A DNA stretch of 60,326 bases, taken from assembly GCA_016195325.1 (NCBI GenBank), contig JACPZX010000001.1, forward strand, positions 1-60,326. Reading direction: 5' to 3'. The notes below the pieces were generated by a model. That model was not told where the DNA came from. It did not search any database and worked only from the letters and a program-made list of their open reading frames with translations. This DNA is from Acidobacteriota bacterium (lineage in GTDB: Bacteria; Acidobacteriota; Polarisedimenticolia; JACPZX01). Below, piece after piece: positions 27,833 to 37,836 of the stretch (its first letter is position 1; each line of letters opens with the position of its first letter). A program made the translations under genes and the position numbers.

Positions 27833-29404
27833 GTGCTCCGTCGTCGTGCGATGATGCCGGCCGTGAGCACGGGAGCACCCCGAAATGTTGACGTCAGGCC
27901 GCGCATCGTCGTCGTCGCGGACGATCCGGGCGATCTCGCGCTGCTCGGCGCGGAGATTGAAGGCCGCTACGGAGTCGCGTACGCTCTGGTCGTCGCGGCT
28001 TCGCCCGGCGAAGCGCTGAAGACCCTCGCGTCGCTGCGCACGGCTCATCACAGAGTCGCGCTGGTGCTGGCGATCCAGTGGATGGCGGAGATGAACGGCT
28101 CGGAGCTGCTCGCGGTCGGTCGGGCGCTGCACCCCCGGGCCAGGCGGGCGCTCCTCATCTCGCCGGCCGACTGGGGCCACGAGCGGACGGCCGGCGCGAT
28201 CCGCGGGGCGATCGCCAATGGCTGCGTCGACAGCTACCTCTCCATGCCGTTGAAAGCCGCCGACGAATCCTTCCACCGCGCCATCAGCAGCTTCCTCTAC
28301 GAGTGGACGTCGTCGGAGGAGGGTTCGGCCTACGAGCTGTCGGTGCGTGACGAGCCCGGGCTCGGCCGGCCCGATTCTCCCGGATCCCGCAGGTTCGACG
28401 TCGCCATCGTCGGGGGTGGTCCCGCGGGCCTGGCGGCCGCGGTGTGCGGATCGTCCGAGGGCCTCGAGACGATTGTGGTCGAGCGCGGATCTATGGGCGG
28501 CCAGGCGGGATCGAGCGCGATGATCAGGAACTACCTCGGGTTCGCCCGCGGCGTCGCCGGCGCGGAGCTGGCGCGACAGGCGTACGAGCAGGCGTGGGTC
28601 TTCGGAACCCGGTTCCTCGCCGGCCGGGAAGTGACCGGTCTCCTCTGCGGCGACGACGCCCATGTGCTCACGACCGCCGACGGCAACGCGATCAGCTCGC
28701 GCACCGTCGTTCTCGCGACCGGCGTCACCTACAACCGTCTCGAGGTACCCGCACTGGAACGACTCGTCGGGATGGGCGTGTACTACGGAGCCTCTCCGGC
28801 CGAGGCCCGGCATGTCGCGGGCGGGCGCGTCTACCTGGTCGGCGCAGGGAACTCCGCCGGCCAGGCCGCGCTCCACCTGGCGAAGTGGGCCGGGAAGGTG
28901 ACCCTCGTCGTGCGGAGCGACCGCCTCGAGAGGAACATGTCCAGGTACCTCGTGGACGCCATCGTGTCGGCCCCCAACGTCGAGGTGCGGCTCGCGACCC
29001 GGGTCGTCGATGGATCGGGGGAGGGGCGGCTCGCGACGCTGACGCTGGCCGACGACGCGACGGGTGCTTCCGACGTCGTGGCCGCCGACGCCCTCTTCGT
29101 GCTCATCGGGGCGAAGCCGCACACCGAATGGCTGCCTGCCGAGGTCGCCCGCGACGCTCACGGATTCGTCGTCGCCGGCCCGGATCTGGCCCACGACGGA
29201 CGCCTCGACGACTGGCTGCTGCCTCGCTCGCCGCGCGCGTTCGAGACGAGCGTCCCGGGGGTCTTCGCCGTCGGAGACGTGCGATCCCGCTCGATGAAGC
29301 GCGTGGCGTCGTCGGTCGGCGAAGGATCGGGAGCGATCCGGGAGATCCACCACTATCTGGAGACGCACGCCAAGTGGTCGGCGCTGCGTCGGAGACGGGC
29401 ATGA
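27833..29404 (+). CDS. Pseudo-receiver / thioredoxin-reductase-like FAD oxidoreductase fusion lacking CxxC
   Basis: 523 residues if started at 27833; ATGs at 27851 and 27854 are equally possible, none with a good Shine-Dalgarno. Residues about 20-140 resemble a response-regulator receiver ([21 protein letters not shown]), but the phosphoacceptor Asp is replaced ([13 protein letters not shown]) and the KP motif reads SMPL, so it is probably unphosphorylatable. From about 180 an FAD/NADPH reductase follows: [54 protein letters not shown]. At the position of the thioredoxin reductase CATC motif the sequence is VYYGAS, so no redox-active disulfide exists. It could reduce a non-disulfide partner. 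A DUF1059 gene lies 28 nt downstream. Confidence 0.85.
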   Translation: MLRRRAMMPAVSTGAPRNVDVRPRIVVVADDPGDLALLGAEIEGRYGVAYALVVAASPGEALKTLASLRTAHHRVALVLAIQWMAEMNGSELLAVGRALHPRARRALLISPADWGHERTAGAIRGAIANGCVDSYLSMPLKAADESFHRAISSFLYEWTSSEEGSAYELSVRDEPGLGRPDSPGSRRFDVAIVGGGPAGLAAAVCGSSEGLETIVVERGSMGGQAGSSAMIRNYLGFARGVAGAELARQAYEQAWVFGTRFLAGREVTGLLCGDDAHVLTTADGNAISSRTVVLATGVTYNRLEVPALERLVGMGVYYGASPAEARHVAGGRVYLVGAGNSAGQAALHLAKWAGKVTLVVRSDRLERNMSRYLVDAIVSAPNVEVRLATRVVDGSGEGRLATLTLADDATGASDVVAADALFVLIGAKPHTEWLPAEVARDAHGFVVAGPDLAHDGRLDDWLLPRSPRAFETSVPGVFAVGDVRSRSMKRVASSVGEGSGAIREIHHYLETHAKWSALRRRRA

Positions 29405-29432
29405 TTGGTTCAGCAGGGAAGGAGGCGGCGGT

Positions 29433-29582
29433 ATGGCATGGGTGATCCACCGCGACTGCGGCACGGCGGTTCGAGGGGCGACCGAGGACGAGATCGTCAG
29501 GAACGCGCAGGACCACGCGAAGAACAAGCATGCGGTGACCGTGACGCCGGAACAGGCGCTCGCGCTCGCCCGGAGCGAGTAG
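29433..29582 (+). CDS. DUF1059 small protein
   Basis: 49 residues, preceded by AAGGAGG with good spacing before ATG 29433. The sequence begins MAWVIHRDCGTAVRGATEDE and continues with a helix IVRNAQDHAKNKH then a C-terminal TPEQALALAR. The RDCG start with an acidic/His-rich helix (H-A-K-N-K-H) is the DUF1059 pattern, usually CG..., ...HA...H. Function unknown. Probably co-transcribed with the oxidoreductase upstream; DUF1059 proteins are small cytosolic proteins, so a partner role is conceivable but unproven. Confidence 0.8.
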   Translation: MAWVIHRDCGTAVRGATEDEIVRNAQDHAKNKHAVTVTPEQALALARSE

Positions 29583-29786
29583 CGGCCGGCTGACCCGCGT
29601 TCGCGGCCGTTCAATATCTTCTGCTGCCGCCATTCTCTCCCTTCCGGCCCCCGGGATCCGCGGGTCCCCCAATTCTTTTTGACGTCGGTGTCGGATTTGG
29701 CTCCCGGAATGTGGTATTGGTAAGTAGGGGAGGAATCCACCACGACGTCCCGAACGCAGAACCCGGATTCCGGAAAAGGAGAGCCG
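29583..29786. other. Intergenic region upstream of the beta-helix protein
   Basis: About 200 nt. Contains AT-richer sequence around 29665-29735, including 'ttgacgtcgg' at 29690 and 'gtggtattggtaagt' near 29710, which may include the promoter of the following gene. No gene seen. Confidence 0.35.
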
Positions 29787-31760
29787 ATGAGGATCAGAGG
29801 GATTAGGCACGGAGCCGCCGTCATGGCCGTCGCGGTCGCGATGGCAGGCGCGGCGGCCGTGTCCAATGCCGCGTACGCCGACGCCATCCACGTCACCAGC
29901 ACCGCCGACGACGGGCCGGACATGCTGCTGCCGGACACGTTGCGCCAGGCACTGGCCGTGGCGGTCGACGGGGATACGATCGACGCAACCGGGATCACCG
30001 GGACCATCACGCTGATGTCCGGGATGACGAGCTCCGCGGAGCTGCGAATCGACCGCAGCATCACCATCGTGGGACCGGGACCAGCCAGTCTGACGGTGGA
30101 CGCCAACCACCTGAGCCGCGTCTTTCACATCACCCCCGGCCACACGGTCGCCATCGAAGGCATCAGGATCGTCCATGGGGTCGCCACGGGCGCCACGCCT
30201 GCGAACGGCGGCGGGATCCTGAACGACCATTCGACGCTCGGTCTCAGGAACTGTGCCCTCGAAGGGAACTCGGCCGAAGGGGGCGGTGGACTCGCGAGCG
30301 ACGGGTCGGCGTCGGGGAGCGCGTCGCTGACGGTGATCGACTGCCTGCTGACCGGCAACTCGGCATTCGGCGGCGGCGGCATCTTCAACACCGCGTTCGA
30401 TTCGGGCGACGCGTCGTTGACGGTGATCACGAGCACCCTGGACCGCAACTCGGCATTCGGCGGCGGCGGCATCTACAACGAGGGCGAGTCCTCCGGCACC
30501 GCGAAACTGACCGTGATCGCCAGCACGCTGAGCGGCAATTCGGCGGACAGCCTCTTCGGTCAGGGCGGCGGCATCGTGAGCGACGGTTCGGGCCAGGGCC
30601 ACGCCTTCGTCAGGATCCACGGGAGCACTTTGAGCGGGAATTCGGCCGGCAACGTCGGGGGCGCCATCGACGACAACAGCTCGGTGGTGCAGATCAGCTC
30701 CTCCACGTTCAGCGGCAACACTGTCGGGCGCTTCGGCGGCGGCATCTTCGTCGAAGCGGGGGCCGACCCCGCTTCACTCGAGATTGGGAACACCATCCTG
30801 AGAGCGGGTGCGCCCGGGGAGAACATCTTCAACGACGACGGCACGGTCGTCTCTCACGGGTTCAATCTCAGCAGCGACGACGGCGGCTCGTACCTGACCG
30901 CCACGGGGGATCAGATCGAGACCGATCCGAAGCTCGGCCCGCTCCAGGACAACGGCGGACCCACGTTCACGCACCTGCCGCTTTCGGGCAGCCCGGCCAT
31001 CGACCAGGGTCTGAGCAACACGATCGGGTCGCTGGCGACCGGCACCGACCAGCGCGGCTCGTCGCGAACCATCGATGACTCCAACATCGCGAACGCCTTC
31101 CTCGGCGACGGAACCGACATCGGCTCGGTGGAGGTGGCCGTGCCCAACCACGGCCCCGTGGCCCTCTGCAAGCCCGTGACCGTCCTCGCGGGCGCCGGCG
31201 GGAAAGCCCAGGCTTCGATCGACGATGGCTCGTTCGATCCCGACAGCGGGGACACGATTGTCCTCGTGCAGGATCCGTCGGGACCCTACTCGATCGGCGC
31301 GACTTCGGTGACGCTGACGGTCACCGACAGTCACGGCGAATCGAGCGAGTGCTCCGCGACCGTTACCGTCACCGGCGTGGCCGATCTGTCCATCAGCAAG
31401 GCCGTGGTCAGCGGGCAGGCCAAGCCCGGCCAGATCCTGACCTACACCCTCGTGGTGAACAACCTCGGCCCCAACGCCGCGACCGGCGTCGTGGTGACCG
31501 ACCCGGTGCCGCAGGGCACGACGTTCGGCAACGCGTCTCCGGCTCCGTCCAGCGCGCCGCCGGCCGGGGCGGGGGGCACCGTCACGTGGAGCGTCGGGGA
31601 TGTCGCGAGCGGCGCGAGCGTCACTCTGACGTTGACGGTCAAGATCAGCCTGAAGGGCAATGCGCTGATCGTAAACACGGCGACGGTGGGCTCGGGCTCC
31701 TTCGATCCCGCCTTGGCCAACAACACGGTCACGGTCACCTCGAAGCGGAACACGAAGTGA
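29787..31760 (+). CDS. Secreted right-handed beta-helix protein with C-terminal DUF11 domain
   Basis: 657 residues. AAAGGAGAG precedes the ATG, and a signal peptide ends at about YADAIHV (residue 31). An opening segment (DTLRQALAVAVDGDTI) is typical of choice-of-anchor Q/CSLREA-type proteins. The body (about 60-400) is a parallel beta-helix with repeated STLSGNSA / GGGI units, as in polymorphic outer membrane and Pel-like proteins. A cadherin/PKD-like stretch (about 455-530) is followed by a DUF11 domain (about 533-650; ADLSISKAV, LTYTLVVNNLGP, VVVTDPVPQGTTF). No anchor or sorting motif is visible at the C-terminus, which ends SKRNTK. Likely extracellular adhesin-like; role unknown. Confidence 0.85.
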   Translation: MRIRGIRHGAAVMAVAVAMAGAAAVSNAAYADAIHVTSTADDGPDMLLPDTLRQALAVAVDGDTIDATGITGTITLMSGMTSSAELRIDRSITIVGPGPASLTVDANHLSRVFHITPGHTVAIEGIRIVHGVATGATPANGGGILNDHSTLGLRNCALEGNSAEGGGGLASDGSASGSASLTVIDCLLTGNSAFGGGGIFNTAFDSGDASLTVITSTLDRNSAFGGGGIYNEGESSGTAKLTVIASTLSGNSADSLFGQGGGIVSDGSGQGHAFVRIHGSTLSGNSAGNVGGAIDDNSSVVQISSSTFSGNTVGRFGGGIFVEAGADPASLEIGNTILRAGAPGENIFNDDGTVVSHGFNLSSDDGGSYLTATGDQIETDPKLGPLQDNGGPTFTHLPLSGSPAIDQGLSNTIGSLATGTDQRGSSRTIDDSNIANAFLGDGTDIGSVEVAVPNHGPVALCKPVTVLAGAGGKAQASIDDGSFDPDSGDTIVLVQDPSGPYSIGATSVTLTVTDSHGESSECSATVTVTGVADLSISKAVVSGQAKPGQILTYTLVVNNLGPNAATGVVVTDPVPQGTTFGNASPAPSSAPPAGAGGTVTWSVGDVASGASVTLTLTVKISLKGNALIVNTATVGSGSFDPALANNTVTVTSKRNTK

Positions 31761-31775
31761 CCTCAAGATGACTCG

Positions 31776-31803
31776 GCGGCCCCACGGCATGCCGTGGGGC
31801 CGC
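31776..31803. terminator. Perfect 28-bp palindrome after the beta-helix gene
   Basis: A perfect inverted repeat (12-bp GC-rich stem GCGGCCCCACGG with CATG at the centre) begins 16 nt after the stop codon. It would form a very stable hairpin in RNA. No T tract follows, so it is either a terminator of the high-GC, T-poor kind or an mRNA-stabilising hairpin. Confidence 0.6.
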
Positions 31804-32011
31804 AAACGCGGGATTCCGGCGCCGGGGCCCTCATCCACCTGTCTGCGGCGCGGGACAGGCCTCGACCGGAGACGGCCCCTGTCCCTGATCCCCCCGCGAA
31901 CGGCCGATCGCCGCCACCTTCCCCCGATCCCCGGTGAGGGGAATCCGCGCCCCCGAGCGATGAGATCCGTGTCACGGCGGGGAACGCCGCGCCAGGGGAG
32001 GGGAGCGTCGC

Positions 32012-32901
32012 ATGAAGAAGAGCTTCTTGGCACGATTGTTCCGGCTGGCCGTTGTTGGCCTCCTCCTCGCGGTGCCGGCTGCGCCAGGGGGCCCGGCGCA
32101 GGCGGCGACTCCGCCCCAGGTGTCGCTGGTGGCGGACGTCAATCTCTCCGGCAGCTCGCAGCCCCTTCGCCTGACCGGCATGAACGGGACGCTCTTCTTC
32201 ACGGCCAGCGACGGCATCCATGGGGTCGAGCTGTGGAAGAGCGACGGGATGCCGTCGGGCACCGTCATGGTGGCCGACATCAACCACGGCGGCAGCTCGA
32301 CACCCAATATCCTCACGAACGTGAACGGGACGCTCTTCTTCAAGGCGACGGACGCCGCTCGCGGAGCCGAGCTGTGGAAGAGCGACGGCACCGATGCGGG
32401 GACCGTTCTCGTCGCGGACATCAACCCGGGCGCCGCGAATTCGAATCCCACCTACCTGACCGACGTGAACGGGACCGTCTTCTTCCAGGCCACGGAGCCC
32501 GTCCATGGGGGAGAGCTCTGGAGGAGCGACGGGACGGCCGGCGGAACCGTCTTCGTGATGGACATCAACCCGGCGCCGGCAACTCGTTTCCGTACGAGCT
32601 GATCAACGAGAATGGCACGCTCTTCTTCCCGGCGGTCTACGCCTACGACTCCAACGGAAAGTTCGTGGGGAGCGAGCTCATGTCGACGGGAGGTCTCGTC
32701 AAGGACATCAATCTGTCCGGCAACGGGAACCCGTCGCGCATGACGGACGTGAACGGAATTCTCTTCTTCACTGCCACGGACGGCCCCGCCCACGGGTTCG
32801 AGCTGTGGACGAGCGACAGCACGACCGGGGGGACGAGAATGGTCAAGGACATCGCCCCCGGACCCACCGACGCGTCCCCCGGCGGGCTAACCCCAGATTA
32901 A
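32012..32901 (+). pseudogene. ELWxxDGT-repeat secreted protein, frameshifted and truncated by an IS remnant
   Basis: Starts at ATG 32012 with GGGGAGGGGAG upstream and a signal peptide (KKSFLARLFRLAVVGLLLAVP). Four or more ELWxxDG units are visible (GVELWKSDG, GAELWKSDGT, GGELWRSDGT, GFELWTSDS), each with GTLFFxAxD, the hallmark of a beta-propeller family in delta-proteobacteria, Bacteroidetes and acidobacteria. Frame 1 ends at 32602 (196 residues). The coding sense continues in the next frame from about 32578 (GNSFPYELINENGTLFF...), consistent with loss of one G in a GGG run (CCGGGC to CCGGC). The protein then ends at 32901 where IS-like sequence begins, well short of usual family length. Confidence 0.8.
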
Positions 32902-34200
32902 GCGAATCCGGTGACGCGAGGAACTGACGAAATGAAGAAGAAAGGCCCCCGGTCCGTGTCACGTTGCGGTTGTCAAGACGCACAACGTCACACAAGACGG
33001 AGGCCTTCAGGTGAAGCCACACGGTACCGCGCAGCGCCGCAACCGTCAAGTTGTTCGACCTTGCAGCTCGCAATCGACTCCGGCTTCCTTGCCATTCCCC
33101 GATCACAAGGGTCCCGTCTTCCGCACGCGCCAGGTTCGCGTCGAAGCGGACCGGCGCGGCAAGACGACGGCCTACGGAGGACTCGCCCTCGCGCACAAGC
33201 TCGTCTCGTGGCTCGGTCTTGCCGATGCGCTCGACAGGGAGCTGGTGCTTCTCAAGCTCCACCTTCCGTACCGCGAGTCGGACCACGTCCTCACGCACGT
33301 CTACAACATGTTCGTGGGTGGGGAGTGCATCGAGGACATCGCGTCGTTGCAGAACTCCGAGGCGTTCCGGACGCTCGTGGGAGCGTGCCGGGTGCCGGAC
33401 CCGACGACGGCCGGGGACTTCCTGCGTCGCTTCACGACACACCATCTTGGCGTACCACCCGCTTCTCATCTCGCTGGCCGAAACGAACGAGCCGCTCCGG
33501 CTCATTAACCGACCCGGCAACGCCGGCTCCGCCGAGGGGGTGGAAGAAGCGCTCGACCCGGTGCTGGGGCGGTTGAAGGAGAGCTTCAAGAAGGTCCTGG
33601 TTCGAGGGGACAGCGCGTTTTGCAGGCGCGAGCTGATCGAGCTGTGTCGGGCGCACGGAGCGGAGTTCGCGCTGGTTATGAAGGCGTCGGCGAACATCGT
33701 GGCATCGGCGGAAGCCTTGCCGGAAGCGAGATGGGAGCCGTTCGTATCGCACCCCGACAAGCCGCCTCGCAACGAGTCGGTCCGCCGACGCCGAAGGCTC
33801 CGCGTGCGACGCCTGAAGGCGAAGAGGCGCGGCTACAGGACGCTGAGCACGACGGCGGAGTGGGTGGCGGAGACGCGCTACCGGCCGACGGGGATGAAGC
33901 GGGACTTCCGCGTCGTCATCAAGCGCCAACTGATCCGCGAAGAGAAGCAGGCCGAGATGTTCGAGCACTACGAGTACCGCTTCGTCATCACGAGCCTGGA
34001 GGACGGCGGCGCGGCCGACGTGGTGAGGACGGCGTACGCTCGGTGCGCGCAGGAGAACACGATCGAGCAGCTCAAGAACGGCATCGCGGCGATGAGGATG
34101 CCGTCCGGGGAGCTGATGGCGAACGGGGCGTTCATGACGGCGGCGCTGATCGCGTGGGGCCTGAAGAGCTGGCTCATGATCCTGGCGCTGCCGGAGGAGA
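32902..34200 (+). mobile_element. Degenerate IS1380-like insertion sequence, right end missing
   Basis: From just after the ELWxxDGT stop the sequence is unlike its surroundings and carries the broken transposase described separately. The left end appears close to 32890-32905. The right end is missing: the transposase frame leaves recognisable family sequence near 34195 and enters a different gene remnant. No terminal inverted repeat or target-site duplication could be paired by eye, which fits deletion of the right end. Confidence 0.65.
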
Positions 34201-34253
34201 TCTGTCGTCTCCGAGCACCTCACTGGAACGCTGCCAAACGGAGTCTCGGTTGA
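33011..34253 (+). pseudogene. IS1380-family transposase, frameshifted with internal and C-terminal deletions
   Basis: The N-terminal part (33011 to about 33450) reads FRTRQVRVEADRRGKTTAYGGLALAHKLVSWLGL and SDHVLTHVYNMFVGGECIEDI..., then DPTTAGDFLRRF, all characteristic of IS1380 transposases. The sense then passes to another frame (33051 frame): YHPLLISLAETNEPLRLINRPGN, VLVRGDSAFCRRELIELC (a DDE strand with Asp), ENTIEQLKNGIAA (Glu region). Family members have roughly 80 residues between FLRRF and YHPLL, including the first catalytic Asp; these are missing here. The last 100 or so residues after WGLKSWL are also lost. The element cannot encode an active transposase. Confidence 0.8.
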
Positions 34254-34566
34254 GGTCAGGCTGAAGGCGGAGCTCGAAGGTGGTCCTTTGTCCTTGATCG
34301 GACAAGGAAGGCATTTCGCATCCACCGGAGCCCACAACTACTGGCCCGCGGCAGGCTCCATAACCGGGACCGTTGTCACGCTTTCGGGTACTGTCACAGG
34401 TTCGAATGCGACCTTCCTGATTGGTTCGCCTGTCGAGGTCGAAGCCGATAGCACAACGGGACAGATCGATCTCCGGTTCGGCCCTCTTGCAGGTGGTCCG
34501 TTTGCCGGCCAGACACTTGTCTTCACAGGCGAAGGCCGGGTGGAGATCAAGGGCGTGGACAACTGA
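34201..34566 (+). pseudogene. 3' remnant of an unidentified protein gene next to the IS remnant
   Basis: From the IS junction the frame reads EHLTGTLPNGVSVEVRLKAEL and then YWPAAGSITGTVVTLSGTVTG...DLRFGPLAGGPF...GRVEIKGVDN before a TGA. It is a beta-rich, Gly/Thr-rich C-terminal fragment with no start codon of its own except a weak TTG at 34288. The frame crosses the IS boundary without a start, so the 5' part was lost with the IS right end. Family not recognised. Confidence 0.5.
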
Positions 34567-35034
34567 CACCCGCTGGCGCTCCAGCACCATCAGCCTGGCG
34601 AGTTCGCTTCTGCCGGACGATCGCCGCAAGCGCCGTCCACGGCGCGAGCAGGACCGCGAGGAACGCGATGAGCTGCCGGTCGTGGCCCCCCCAGAACGAC
34701 GGAGCGCCCGGGGGTTGGACAAAACGTTCACCAACCACGTCGTCAGCGGCATGAAAGCGCCGACGGCAACCTCTTGCAGCACCCAACGCTCGAGACGGCG
34801 CGGCAGCCTCCGCGGCCACACTTCGAAGTGTGCAGGAGCGGTCGTCGCCGACGGGCCGTGGATGATGGTCCAAAGAAAGATTGAGGACGGAGGACTCTTC
34901 CCTCCGATCATCGCCAGGAGTCCGACGCCGATCGAGATTGTCACGGCGACGGCAACGCGCCGCGCTGTCTTGGCAATGAAGCCGACCGGTCTCCCGGCCG
35001 AGGGTACCCTCAAGGGGGCGCACGGGAAGCTCAA
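34547..35034 (-). pseudogene. Small membrane protein, frameshifted
   Basis: From ATG 35034 the frame gives hydrophobic segments VAVAVTISIGVGLLAMIGG and VGAFMPLTTWLVNVL, then degenerates into Arg/Ser-rich sequence after VLSNP. The other frame continues the sense: PGAPSFWGGHDRQLIAFLAVLLAPWTALAAIV, ending at 34547. A single-base loss in the C/G run near 34706-34715 explains the break. Three TM helices would be restored. The family is not recognised. The break may be a sequencing error in a homopolymer. Confidence 0.45.
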
Positions 35035-35160
35035 GCCGACATTCTAGGTCCGGCGAGGGCTCCTCCGTCAACGTCGCCATCAGGCACCTGGGATGCGGCG
35101 GGCGGCCTGCCGGTCGGTCAGCGCGAGCTCCGAGCCATTCCTTTCAGGTCCGGTGAGCTC

Positions 35161-37836
35161 CTATTCGTCGCGCAGCGCCTTCAGCGGATCGATCCGGGCG
35201 GACCGGCGCGCCGGCACGTAACAGGCGAGCAACGCCACCGCCGCCAGCAGAAAAGGCGCGCCGACGAGGAGGCGCACGTCGTTCGTCCCGACCTTGAGAG
35301 CCTCCACGACGACGTTCGTCAGCGCCGAAAGTATCTTCGCCATCGCCACCGCTCCGAGGAATCCCAGGACCGTTCCGACGCTGACCAGCGCCATGCCTTC
35401 GCGCATCACCAGCCGCAGCACCTCCGCCCGGCTGGCGCCCAGTGCCATGCGGATCGCGATCTCCTTGCGCCGTCGCGCCACCGAGTAGGCCGTGACCCCG
35501 GCGAGCCCGATCGCGGCCAGCACCAGGCCAAAGACTCCGATTCCGCCGTACGTTTCGACGGCGAACCGCGTCGAGGATCGGCTGCGATCGAGGTACTCGC
35601 CGAGCGTCTGCACCCGGAAGATGGTCAGCCTGGGATCGATCAGCGCGATCTCGCTCCGAAGGACACTCAACACCTCCGATCCCGAGTCCGACCGCACCAA
35701 GACGGTCATGCCGCCGGCTGGCGGCCGGGCGAAGTCGCGGGGCGTCAGCGGCAGGTAGGCTACGGATCGGCTGATCCCGATTCCATCCTTCAGGTCGCGC
35801 ACCACCCCGACGACTTCATAGGTCTGCGTTTCGTCCGCCAGGAGATGACCGATCGCCTTCTCGCTTCCAAACAGTCTGCGTTCGGCGGTCTCGTTCAGCA
35901 CGACGGGCAGGGAAACGGTCTTCGATCCTTCCCGGCTCCGCTGATCCCGCTCTTCGAACTCCCGGCCGGCCACCATCGGCTCGTTCAGCGCGGCGAAATA
36001 GCCCGCGCCCACGGACTCCTCGATCATGGACTGCTGGACCCGCGAGGATTCCCCGACGTCTTCCACGGTCAGCTGGTGAGCGGCGTCGTCATCTACGATC
36101 GCGAAGGGCCCCTGTGCCGCCAGGGCGATGCTGCGCACCGGGCCGGCGGTCTTGAGGCGTTCGGACAGTTTCTCGAACAGCGCCTGCGCCCGCTCGGGCG
36201 GGTAGCCGTCGCGCACCGGGTCGATGGACAGGAGATACATCGTGCTCGGATCGAATCTGGTCTGGATGCCGCTCGTCTTGATGATTCCCATGACCAGGAA
36301 CCCTGTCAGCAGCAGCAGCATGAGCGATGCTGAGACCTGGGCCACCATCAGCAGGTTGCGCAAGCCAAGGCGCCGATAACCCGGCAGCTGCAATGTCGAG
36401 CCGTCCTTGAGTGCCGGGGTCAGGTCGGCTCTCGTCGCCTGCAGGGCGGGCGCGAGGCTGAATCCGATGCCGCACACGAGCGCGAGGCAGAACGCGAAGG
36501 CGACCCCGCCCCAGTCCAGGCCGAAATCGGATTCGACCGGCACCGCCATGGGCCGGGTGAAGTGAGAGTTCAGCACACCGAGACCATACGCGAGCGCGAG
36601 CCCCGCGAGGCCGCCCAGCAGGGAAAGGACGATGCCCTCACTCATCATCTGCCGGATAATCCGAAAGCGGCTCGCCCCGACCGCCAGGCGAATCGCCAGC
36701 TCCTTTCGTCGATTGGCGCCGCGCGCGATCAGCATGTTCGCCAGGTTCATGCATGCGATGGTGATGACCAGGCCCATGAGGACGAAAAAGAACCCGGCCA
36801 CCACGGGTCTCAGTTCCCGGGGAATCGGCACCCTGGTGCCCGCCGGCAGCAGGGTGATGCGCCGGCCCTTGTCGATGCGCGCCGGCGACGAAGGATCCTG
36901 CTCGTCGAGGTGACGTGTGGTCGCTTCGAGACTCGCTTCCGCGGAGTCGATCGTGACCCCTGGCGCCAGGCACATCATCGCCAGGAACTCCTTCGCCTGG
37001 CGTCGATGCAGAACGTCGTTCGCGAGCTCCGGAGCGATCGCCGCCGGCGCTGTGATGGGAACGAACAGCTCAGCCGGGACCTCGGGAAGCGCTCCATTGA
37101 AATGTCTCGGCGTAATGCCAACGATGGTCGCGAGTTGCCCATTCAGGCGAAGCGTACGCCCGACCGCGTCGGGGGCGGAGCCAAGACGATGGCGCCAAAA
37201 ACGATCGCTGATCACCACGACGGGCGCGTCGCCGGCTCGGTCGAGGTCGGCGCTGAGCACGCGTCCGCGCTGGGATCGGACCCCGAGCACGGTGAAATAG
37301 TCGGGGGATACGAGTTGTCCGAAGACGCGCTCCGGTTGCGCGCTCATGTCACCCTGGAAGGTGACGTTGAACGGGATGCCGGTCTGCAACGCGGCGACGC
37401 CGGTGAAAAGGTCCTTGAGATCCCGATACTGCTCGATGTAGTAGTACGACACCGGCTTCTCGGGCATCACCAGCATCCTGGCATTCGCCGCCGCCGGCAG
37501 ATCACAAAAGAGCAACGCCCATTTCGAGCTGTAGACGTTGGTCGTCAGACCGATTCCGAGCCCCATCGAGATGATGCCGACCAGCGCGAACCCCGGCGAC
37601 TTGATCAGCGCGCGCAACGCGTACCGCATGTCGCGGCGCATCTCGCTCAGGTATTCGAACGGTACGCGAATCGCGATGTCCGCGATGAGGCGAATCAGGC
37701 CTCCGGCTCCATGCCTCTTCGCGATCTCCTGCACGACGTCTTCCCCGAGCTGCATCACCTCTCTGCCGTAGGCCAGCTTGAACTCGTGCGGGAAGGCCTG
37801 CGCCAGCCGCCGGTAGATTCGCCATGCGAGGCTCAT
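35161..37836 (-). CDS. ADOP-type ABC transporter permease (MacB-like, eight TM helices)
   Basis: 891 residues from ATG 37836, which overlaps the PadR stop by ATGA; the open frame continues upstream to 38250 but antisense-like. The N-terminal 85 residues (MSLAWRIYRRLAQAFPHEFK...) are the leader typical of acidobacterial ADOP permeases. Then come MRRDMRYALRALIKSPGF, a first TM helix, a MacB-type periplasmic domain, three TM helices with the FtsX motif (NMLIARGANRRKELAIRLAVGASRFRIIRQM), a second periplasmic domain and three more helices (RRRKEIAIRMALGASRAEVLRL). It ends with ARRSARIDPLKALRDE. No ATPase gene is adjacent, hence 'orphan'. Probably part of a mechanotransmission-type exporter. Confidence 0.92.
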   Translation of the reverse strand: MSLAWRIYRRLAQAFPHEFKLAYGREVMQLGEDVVQEIAKRHGAGGLIRLIADIAIRVPFEYLSEMRRDMRYALRALIKSPGFALVGIISMGLGIGLTTNVYSSKWALLFCDLPAAANARMLVMPEKPVSYYYIEQYRDLKDLFTGVAALQTGIPFNVTFQGDMSAQPERVFGQLVSPDYFTVLGVRSQRGRVLSADLDRAGDAPVVVISDRFWRHRLGSAPDAVGRTLRLNGQLATIVGITPRHFNGALPEVPAELFVPITAPAAIAPELANDVLHRRQAKEFLAMMCLAPGVTIDSAEASLEATTRHLDEQDPSSPARIDKGRRITLLPAGTRVPIPRELRPVVAGFFFVLMGLVITIACMNLANMLIARGANRRKELAIRLAVGASRFRIIRQMMSEGIVLSLLGGLAGLALAYGLGVLNSHFTRPMAVPVESDFGLDWGGVAFAFCLALVCGIGFSLAPALQATRADLTPALKDGSTLQLPGYRRLGLRNLLMVAQVSASLMLLLLTGFLVMGIIKTSGIQTRFDPSTMYLLSIDPVRDGYPPERAQALFEKLSERLKTAGPVRSIALAAQGPFAIVDDDAAHQLTVEDVGESSRVQQSMIEESVGAGYFAALNEPMVAGREFEERDQRSREGSKTVSLPVVLNETAERRLFGSEKAIGHLLADETQTYEVVGVVRDLKDGIGISRSVAYLPLTPRDFARPPAGGMTVLVRSDSGSEVLSVLRSEIALIDPRLTIFRVQTLGEYLDRSRSSTRFAVETYGGIGVFGLVLAAIGLAGVTAYSVARRRKEIAIRMALGASRAEVLRLVMREGMALVSVGTVLGFLGAVAMAKILSALTNVVVEALKVGTNDVRLLVGAPFLLAAVALLACYVPARRSARIDPLKALRDE

